DNA of 64,000 nucleotides from NCBI GenBank assembly GCA_963931445.1, contig OZ007016.1, positions 806,001-870,000 on the forward strand, read 5' to 3'. The notes under the pieces were generated by a model. That model worked only from the letters and a program-made list of their open reading frames with translations. It was not told where the DNA came from and did not search any database. Made by a program: the position numbers and the translations under genes. Below, in pieces: positions 58,849 to 64,000 of the stretch. Numbering within the stretch: the first letter of the stretch is position 1; the number at the start of each line of letters is the position of its first letter. Origin of the DNA: CALXVA01 sp944393025. Lineage in GTDB: Bacteria > Bacillota > Clostridia > TANB77 > CAG-508.

Positions 58849-60111
58849 ATGAATGAAAAATTAAGAAAAATTTTAAAAAGAAAAAAAGAAATCAGAGCAA
58901 AATTAAATGCTAATATTGAAGGAACAATTGAATTAACAGAAGAAGAGTTGAAAGCACTACAAGGTGAATTAGAAGATTTGAACAAAGAAGAAGAGGCAGC
59001 AGTTGAAGAATCAGAAGAAGAAGAAAAAAGAAATAAAGCTAATTTAATGTCAAATGCTGCAAATGGTAATGGAGAAATAACATTACGCAAAATTGAAAAA
59101 CCAGGAATGGAAAAAAGAATATCAAAAGAAAGTAAAGAACTAACAGAAGAAGAAAAAGCAAAAAGAGGTGCAGACCTTAGAGAAAAAAGAGCTATTACAG
59201 TAGATAATAGCAAAATCGCATTAGCAACGCATACTGCAAAAGGTGTAACAGATACTTTCAATGAAGTTTCTACTTTAATTGATTTAGTTACAATTACACC
59301 ACTTGAAGGCGGAGAGTCATATCAAAGAGGATATGTAAAGAGTTATGGAGAAGGTGGCAAAGATACAGATAAAAAATACAAAAAGGTAGAAACTGTATTT
59401 GGATATGCTGATATAAATAAACAAAAGATTACTGCATATTCAGAAGAGCCAGAAGAAATTAAAAAACTAGCAGATGCAGATTACCATGATAAAATAGTAA
59501 ATGGCATGACTGTAGCAGAGAAAAAGAAAATGTCTAAATCAATATTAATTGGTGATGGAAGCACAGGAGAATTTCAAGGAATATTTAGTAATCCTTCTGA
59601 TTCAGAGTTTGCAATTGAAAAAGAAAAAGATTTAAGCATTGCAGAAATAGATGAGACAACATTAGATGAAATTGTATATAACTATGGTGGAGAAGAAGAT
59701 ACAGTAGCAGATGCTTGTTTAATATTAAATAAAAAAGATTTAAAAGCATTTGCTAAAGTAAGAAGTACAGATGGCAAGAAAGTATATAAAATTGTAAACC
59801 ATGGAAATACAGGAACAATTGATGATGTACCTTATGTAATTAATTCAGCTTGTAAAGCGTTAAGTGATTCAGCTACTGTGAAAGATGATTATTGTATGGC
59901 TTATGGCTCATTAAAGAATTATGAAGTTGCTTTATTCTCAAACTTAGAAGTAAAACAAAGTGAGGATTTCAAGTTTGACGAGGGACAAATTGCACATAAA
60001 GGTGTAGTATTTGCTGGCGGTAACGTAGTAGCTTGGAATGGATTTGTCAGAGTAAAAAAAGGTGAAGTAGCAACAACACCAACTGAGCCTGAAGAAAATT
60101 TGGAGGTATAA
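58849..60111 (+). CDS. Major capsid protein (HK97 fold)
   Basis: A 420-residue protein. Residues 1-70 form the charged coiled-coil delta domain (scaffold), removed by the protease; the capsid body follows (TVDNSKIALATHTAKGVTDT, TITPLEGGESYQRGYVKSYG, KSILIGDGSTGEFQGIFSNP, VADACLILNKKDLKAFAKV, FKFDEGQIAHKGVVFAGG). It makes the icosahedral head. Confidence 0.93.
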   Translation: MNEKLRKILKRKKEIRAKLNANIEGTIELTEEELKALQGELEDLNKEEEAAVEESEEEEKRNKANLMSNAANGNGEITLRKIEKPGMEKRISKESKELTEEEKAKRGADLREKRAITVDNSKIALATHTAKGVTDTFNEVSTLIDLVTITPLEGGESYQRGYVKSYGEGGKDTDKKYKKVETVFGYADINKQKITAYSEEPEEIKKLADADYHDKIVNGMTVAEKKKMSKSILIGDGSTGEFQGIFSNPSDSEFAIEKEKDLSIAEIDETTLDEIVYNYGGEEDTVADACLILNKKDLKAFAKVRSTDGKKVYKIVNHGNTGTIDDVPYVINSACKALSDSATVKDDYCMAYGSLKNYEVALFSNLEVKQSEDFKFDEGQIAHKGVVFAGGNVVAWNGFVRVKKGEVATTPTEPEENLEV

Positions 60112-60115
60112 AAAT

Positions 60116-60490
60116 ATGATGGAAGTAATTATAAAATATAAAGTAGAAAAAGGTTTTAAAGATAAAAATACAAAAGAGTTGATAAAAGCTAATGATTTAA
60201 TAGACATATCAGTGGAAAGAATGAGAGAACTAAATAAACATAATATAGGTAAAGTGGTAGATGTCATAGTCTCAGAAGATAATAAGGAAACTGTAATGTC
60301 TGCAGAAAAAACACAAGAAGAAGCACAAAAAGAAGTTGAAAACAAACAAAGTGAAAAAGTAAGTTATACACAAGAAGAATTAAAGAAAATGTCTGTAAAT
60401 GATTTGAAAGAATTTGCAGAGAAAAACAACATAGAACTAACATCAGCCAAAAAAGACGATATTATAGAGCAGATATTAAGTAATAAATAG
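60116..60490 (+). CDS. Phage protein with C-terminal HeH/LEM-like SAP domain (124 aa)
   Basis: A 124-residue protein. The last 45 residues (YTQEELKKMSVNDLKEFAEK then NNIELTSAKKDDIIEQIL) are a helix-extended-loop-helix of the Rho N/HeH type, a nucleic-acid-binding fold. The N-terminal part, KYKVEKGFKDKNTKELIKAN then DLIDISVERMRELN, is common in proteins between capsid and connector genes. Confidence 0.8.
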   Translation: MMEVIIKYKVEKGFKDKNTKELIKANDLIDISVERMRELNKHNIGKVVDVIVSEDNKETVMSAEKTQEEAQKEVENKQSEKVSYTQEELKKMSVNDLKEFAEKNNIELTSAKKDDIIEQILSNK

Positions 60491-60513
60491 ATTAAAGTGT
60501 AGGAGGAATTAAT

Positions 60514-60822
60514 ATGTCAGAGAATATTTTAACTAAAGAAGAATTAAGAAATAGTGTGGGATTAACAATAGAAGATTTTGACGAAGAATTACAAGCAACA
60601 GAAGCGGCTGCAATTAAAAAGTTGAAATTATCTGGCATATTAGCCTCAAAAATAACTAAAGATGACAAATTAATTACAACAACTATTTTAAGTTATGTAA
60701 AAGCCAATTTTAGATTTACAGAAGCAAGTTTGGCAGAAAGATACCAACAAGTTTTCGAAGAAAATAAAAACTTTATGAGGTCAACAGCTGAATATACAGT
60801 AAAGAGTGGTGAAACAAAATAA
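60514..60822 (+). CDS. Head-tail connector protein (gp6-like)
   Basis: A 102-residue helical protein (LTIEDFDEELQATEAAAIKK; TTTILSYVKANFRFTEASLA). The size, helical make-up and position match the HK97 gp6/SPP1 gp15 adaptor placed on the portal. Its stop overlaps the next ATG by one base (TAATG). Confidence 0.8.
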   Translation: MSENILTKEELRNSVGLTIEDFDEELQATEAAAIKKLKLSGILASKITKDDKLITTTILSYVKANFRFTEASLAERYQQVFEENKNFMRSTAEYTVKSGETK

Positions 60823-61163
60823 TGGACGAAGTAATTTATCTATTACAAGCAAAAAATTTAACAAACGATATAGGTGATCCAATTAAAACTTTAGAAAAGA
60901 AAAAAAGGTTTGCTGAAAAATTAGAAATTGGTCAAAGAGAATTTTATCAGGCTGCAGCAACTGGATTAAAACCAGAGGTTAAGTTCGCTATATGGAAATG
61001 GGAATATAAGGACGAAATGTATTTTGAATACAAAAGTAGAAATTATAAAATCATAAAAACTTATGAAAGAGAAATAGATGAAAAAATAGAACTTACTGGG
61101 ACGAGTGTTACAAATAAAGAGGTGATGGCTTATGGCAGTACCGAAAGCAGTGAAAATAACTAA
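60822..61163 (+). CDS. Head closure protein (SPP1 gp16-like)
   Basis: A 113-residue beta-rich protein: GDPIKTLEKKKRFAEKLEIG, FAIWKWEYKDEMYFEYKSRN then YKIIKTYEREIDEKIELT. This is the pattern of phage head-closure proteins. It overlaps the HK97 gp10-type gene by 32 bases. Confidence 0.82.
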   Translation: MDEVIYLLQAKNLTNDIGDPIKTLEKKKRFAEKLEIGQREFYQAAATGLKPEVKFAIWKWEYKDEMYFEYKSRNYKIIKTYEREIDEKIELTGTSVTNKEVMAYGSTESSENN

Positions 61164-61545
61164 AAATGGTGTTGAAATTATAAACAAAGTTGATAGAACA
61201 AAGTATGCATTAAAACAATTAGTTCATGCAGCCAATAAAGATGTTGGAAAGTTGATTACTAAAAGAACTAGAGAAAAAATAAACAAAAGAACAGGTAGAG
61301 GTAGAAGATTCACACAATATTGGGCTAGAAAAGATGGAAGTTTACAGGTTGGCTATAAACCAGAAGTTTTCTATTTGGGATTTGACGAATTAGGAACAAA
61401 TAAAAGAAAAAAGATAGCCCAATTAAATAATACAGTACAAGATGAACTACCAGAGATAAGAAAAATTCAAGGTGCTTATATAAAATCTATTGAAGATGAA
61501 AATAAAGCACTAGGATTAATTAATGAAAATGAGGAGCAAGAATAA
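61132..61545 (+). CDS. HK97 gp10-family tail protein
   Basis: A 137-residue protein with the gp10-like start (ALKQLVHAANKDVGKLITKR) and later VGYKPEVFYLGFDELGTNKR. It is thought to act at the neck or in tail completion. ATG 61132 lies inside the preceding gene behind GAGGTG. Confidence 0.85.
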   Translation: MAVPKAVKITKNGVEIINKVDRTKYALKQLVHAANKDVGKLITKRTREKINKRTGRGRRFTQYWARKDGSLQVGYKPEVFYLGFDELGTNKRKKIAQLNNTVQDELPEIRKIQGAYIKSIEDENKALGLINENEEQE

Positions 61546-61557
61546 GGGGGAAGAAAT

Positions 61558-61923
61558 GTGGATAAGCCAAGAATTTTTATTAGAAAAGAATTGAAAAAGT
61601 CAATTGAAACTATTGTAACAGCTTACTTTTTAAATGCTCACCCTGATTCAAAGTTTCCATATTCAGTATCAGATATTAAAGAAAGCAATGACGAAGTTCA
61701 TATACCATACTATTTAGAAATAGAGATACAAGATGAAACAAATGATACATCACAAATTGAAAAAATATGCGATGAATTAAAAAATTTGTTAGATAGAAAA
61801 AGAAAGATGTATGAAAATTATGCATACATCATTTTTTTTGACAGTTGTAGTACAAAAATTGATGAAGAAAAATTTATAAAAGTAAGAGTTATGACTTTTG
61901 AAATAAAAATGTATCAATATTAA
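61558..61923 (+). CDS. Tail completion/minor tail protein (121 aa)
   Basis: A 121-residue protein with GTG 61558 behind AAGGGGG (the ATG two bases earlier would stop at once in its own frame after 12 codons). Pattern: IETIVTAYFLNAHPDSKFPY, HIPYYLEIEIQDETNDTSQI. Position between the gp10-like protein and tail tube fits a tail terminator; the match is by context. Confidence 0.7.
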   Translation: MDKPRIFIRKELKKSIETIVTAYFLNAHPDSKFPYSVSDIKESNDEVHIPYYLEIEIQDETNDTSQIEKICDELKNLLDRKRKMYENYAYIIFFDSCSTKIDEEKFIKVRVMTFEIKMYQY

Positions 61924-61943
61924 TTAAAGAAAGGAGAACAGTT

Positions 61944-62522
61944 ATGAAAACGCGTACTAGAAAAGAAGATGTGGAAAACATACAAATTGATCACGGTATA
62001 TTATTTAGAAACTATGGTTTGGAAAACCAAGTTTTATTGGCACCTATAAAAGGTGGAACAAATTTTAAAGTTGAGAGAACTATAAGACAAATTGAGTTTG
62101 ATGGTCAAGGCGGTAAAACGAAAGGTGTAGAAGTAATTGACGATGAAAATGCAACAATTACTGCCAAAACTATAAATGCTAGTCTTGATACACTTGCACT
62201 TGCTTTACCAGGAGCAAAAATTACAAAAACTGAGGACAAAATTACTAAAATAGAAAGTTCTGATTTAGGAGTTATACCAGATAGTGCGTATGATAGTAAT
62301 ATTACAATTTTCTGTCAGACAATAAAAGGTGATTACTTAAAAATAGCAATATATGATGCTATGGCAGATGGTGGTTTGGATTTTTCAGCAGTTCAAAAAG
62401 CTGAAGGTGAAATAGAATTAGCTTTTGCTGCACATCATAATTATGATAATGAAAAGAAAACCATATATGACATAGAGAAAATAGATTCATTTAATTATGG
62501 TTATACACCAGAAGAATTATAG
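61944..62522 (+). CDS. Major tail (tube) protein
   Basis: A 192-residue beta-rich protein of the phi13-type major tail family: FRNYGLENQVLLAPIKGGTN, QIEFDGQGGKTKGVEVIDDE, ATITAKTINASLDTLALALP. It polymerises into the tail tube. A hairpin terminator follows, which usually sets its level above downstream genes. Confidence 0.88.
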   Translation: MKTRTRKEDVENIQIDHGILFRNYGLENQVLLAPIKGGTNFKVERTIRQIEFDGQGGKTKGVEVIDDENATITAKTINASLDTLALALPGAKITKTEDKITKIESSDLGVIPDSAYDSNITIFCQTIKGDYLKIAIYDAMADGGLDFSAVQKAEGEIELAFAAHHNYDNEKKTIYDIEKIDSFNYGYTPEEL

Positions 62523-62525
62523 TAA

Positions 62526-62566
62526 TAGACCAAGTAGTAATAAATGCTACCTGGTCTAATTTTTTA
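62526..62566 (+). terminator. Terminator after the tail tube gene
   Basis: TAGACCAAGTAG / CTACCTGGTCTA stem with one mismatch pair and an 8-9 base loop, then TTTTTT. Partial read-through would supply the tail chaperone and tape measure at lower level. Confidence 0.75.
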
Positions 62567-62588
62567 AATGTGGAAAGGAAGAGAGCAA

Positions 62589-62942
62589 ATGAAAATAAAT
62601 ATAGATATGTTGTGTACTCTAAGTATCTTAATGGATAAGCTAAATATAGATACAAATACTATAAACAAATACTTCAAAATGGGAGAAGCAGGAAAAGGAA
62701 AGAGCAAAAGCGAAATAGAGAGTCTACAAAAGAAGATAGGAATGGAAATAATGATAGATTTAGGTAAAAAGATTCACCTTGTTAAAGATGAGTTAATAGA
62801 ACTTATATCTATGTATAAAGATATAACTACTGAAGAGGCTAAAAAAGTAAATATTATTGATTTCTTTAAGGATATAGCAAAAGATGAAGATATTAAAAAT
62901 TTTTTAAAGAAAAAGGCTACGTCAGATTTGAAGAAAAGCTAA
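62589..62942 (+). CDS. Tail assembly chaperone, short form (G-like)
   Basis: A 117-residue helical protein from ATG 62589 (GGAAGAGAG site). Its position between tail tube and tape measure, and the frameshift into the next frame, identify it as the G-type tail chaperone that coats the tape measure during tail assembly. The sequence near its end, AAT TTT TTA AAG (62898-62909), contains the slippery heptamer. Confidence 0.85.
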   Translation: MKINIDMLCTLSILMDKLNIDTNTINKYFKMGEAGKGKSKSEIESLQKKIGMEIMIDLGKKIHLVKDELIELISMYKDITTEEAKKVNIIDFFKDIAKDEDIKNFLKKKATSDLKKS

Positions 62943-63247
62943 TTCTATTAGAGAAATACTATGGCATAGCCAATATAAAAAATTTTAGTATGAAAAGATT
63001 TAAGAAACTATTACAAGTGGCTTATGAAAAAGAGGCATACGAAAGATGGTTAACTCTTTACCCTTTTATGGAAATAGGACTTGCTAATTTTATAACTTTT
63101 GAAGAATACAAAAATAAAATTCTAACAAAAAACCAAGAAAGTGCTGAAAATAATAAGATTAGTGAGATAAAACAAAAAAGAAATGAAGTCGAAATGTTGG
63201 AACTTGTAAAATACTATGAACAATTAAAGGGAAAGGAGGAAAAATAA
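62589..63247 (+). CDS. Tail assembly chaperone, frameshift product (GT-like)
   Basis: A -1 frameshift at T TTT TTA (62900-62906) joins the G-type frame to a second open frame, FKEKGYVRFEEKLILLEKYY then GIANIKNFSMKRFKKLLQVA, ending at 63247. This gives 219 residues. The second frame is open without stop from the heptamer on; an internal ATG at 62990 is a less likely start. In lambda-like phages the GT protein binds the tape measure and recruits tail tube subunits. Confidence 0.8.
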
Positions 63248-63250
63248 TAT

Positions 63251-64000
63251 ATGGAAATATTTAAGTTGTTTGGTAGCATTTTTGTTGATACAACAGATGC
63301 GGATAAAAAAATAGAACAAACAGGGAAGAAAAGTGAAGGCTTAGGCTCAAAACTAGGAAGTGTTGCTAAAACAGCAGGAAAATGGGCATTAGGACTAGGA
63401 GCAGCAGCAACAACAGCAGCAGTCGCTATTGGAGGAATGGCAGTAAATACAGCCCAGGATATAGACAAGGCTGTTGATAGCTATATTGTAGCGACAGGAA
63501 GTGCCACAGAATCTACAGAACAATATCAGAATATATTGGAAAACATATATAAAGGAAATTATGGAGAAGATTTTCAGGATATTGCTGATAGTATGGCACA
63601 GGTAAAGCAACAATTGGGCGATATAGACGATTCAGAGTTGCAAGGCATAACGGAAGATGCATTATCTTTAAGAGATGCTTTTGGGTATGAGGTAAATGAA
63701 AGCGTTAGAGCAGCAAAAATGCTTATGGACCAATTTGGACTTTCGGGAGAAGAAGCATACAATTTAATTGCTCAAGGAGCTCAACAAGGGTTAGATAAAA
63801 ACGGAGACTTGTTAGATTCTATCAATGAATATTCTGTACATTTTAAGCAGAATGGACTTGATGCAACAGATATGTTCAATGCATTTAAGGCAGGAGCTGA
63901 TTCAGGAGCATTTTCAATTGACAAAATTGGTGATGCTATAAAAGAAATGGGCATCAGAATGAAAGATGGATCCGCAAATGAGGCATTGCAGTCGATTAAA
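63251..64000 (+). CDS. Tail tape measure protein, N-terminal part (cut by window end)
   Basis: ATG 63251 follows AAGGAGG at longer spacing and opens a frame with no stop to the last base, 250 codons. The start FKLFGSIFVDTTDADKKIEQ, the Ala/Gly-rich hydrophobic segment (WALGLGAAATTAAVAIGGMA) and the helical repeats (DIDKAVDSYIVATGSATEST) are typical of tape measure proteins, which set tail length. Its place after the frameshifted chaperone confirms it. The C-terminus lies outside. Confidence 0.92.
   Translation, partial: MEIFKLFGSIFVDTTDADKKIEQTGKKSEGLGSKLGSVAKTAGKWALGLGAAATTAAVAIGGMAVNTAQDIDKAVDSYIVATGSATESTEQYQNILENIYKGNYGEDFQDIADSMAQVKQQLGDIDDSELQGITEDALSLRDAFGYEVNESVRAAKMLMDQFGLSGEEAYNLIAQGAQQGLDKNGDLLDSINEYSVHFKQNGLDATDMFNAFKAGADSGAFSIDKIGDAIKEMGIRMKDGSANEALQSIK

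Larger units (their letters stand above)
44802..64000. mobile_element. HK97-like siphophage prophage, left part
   Basis: From the tRNA-Thr 3' end the order is integrase, exonuclease-BRCT and repressor (minus strand), then Cro-like, replication and recombination genes, late regulator, HNH-kinase, terminase small and large, portal, protease, capsid, connectors, tail tube, tail chaperone and tape measure (plus strand). This is the canonical order of temperate siphophages with HK97-type heads. The right end, including lysis genes and attR, lies beyond the window. No gene of the head module is broken, so the prophage may be functional apart from the small frameshifts noted. Confidence 0.93.

Noticed and set aside
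58824..59261. 145-codon open frame opposite the capsid gene
   Set aside because: It is a shadow of the biased codons of the coiled-coil delta domain; Ser/Leu-rich nonsense without a ribosome site.

Overview
The window is very AT-rich, with tightly packed genes, strong AGGAGG-type ribosome binding sites and many overlapping operons. It carries a SpoIIM homologue, a SigH-type sporulation sigma factor and the conserved neighbourhood EndoQ-like PHP protein / SpoIIM / XerD. This points to a spore-forming, low-GC member of the Bacillota, most likely a Clostridia lineage from a gut-like habitat. The species cannot be named from the sequence alone.

Layout. 1-8.9 kb: the tail of a membrane protein, a TetR regulator with an ABC exporter (ATPase frameshifted in Walker A, two permeases), a flavodoxin, a cell-envelope stress block (LiaF-like, DUF4097, and a PspC/methyltransferase chimera), then a DUF4143 ATPase. 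9-20 kb: a DUF2207-like membrane protein, tandem hairpin repeats, DNA polymerase I, a lytic transglycosylase, IS copy 1, an EndoQ-like protein, SpoIIM and XerD. 20-24 kb: a second block of hairpin repeats, an IS30-type element with an extra coupled ORF, and a pilin-like/FGE-fold surface protein whose 3' end resembles a diversity-generating retroelement (DGR) variable region. 24-35 kb: RNase Y, a GGDEF-EAL protein, an AI-2E family transporter, and an envelope module (SGNH hydrolase, DUF4358, ECF sigma, RsiV-like anti-sigma, frameshifted MBOAT acyltransferase, DHHW protein). 35-44.8 kb: IS copy 2, FIST / aldehyde dehydrogenase / iron alcohol dehydrogenase, a compositionally foreign short gene, RqcH, SigH and tRNA-Thr. 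44.8-64 kb: the left part of an HK97-like siphophage prophage integrated at the tRNA-Thr gene. It runs from the lysogeny module through replication/recombination genes, a late regulator, HNH-kinase, terminase, portal, protease, capsid, connectors, tail tube and frameshifted tail chaperone to the start of the tape measure, which is cut by the window end.

Most notable points. (1) The pilin/FGE protein ends in a stretch of C-ending codons unlike the rest of the gene, as expected of a DGR target; no reverse transcriptase is in view. (2) Two apparently identical 1961-bp IS1634-type elements each sit directly after a TATAAT box and are flanked by direct duplications of 122 and 448 bp, which duplicate the interrupted promoter region and the 3' end of the upstream gene. 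(3) Four separate genes can be repaired by removing a single C that precedes GG, which suggests one common cause, either systematic sequencing error or a mutational bias. (4) A multi-copy repeat is built of hairpins capped by GCGAAGC. (5) The prophage uses a U UUU UUA slippery site for its tail chaperone and encodes an HNH-kinase fusion interrupted at an A6 run.
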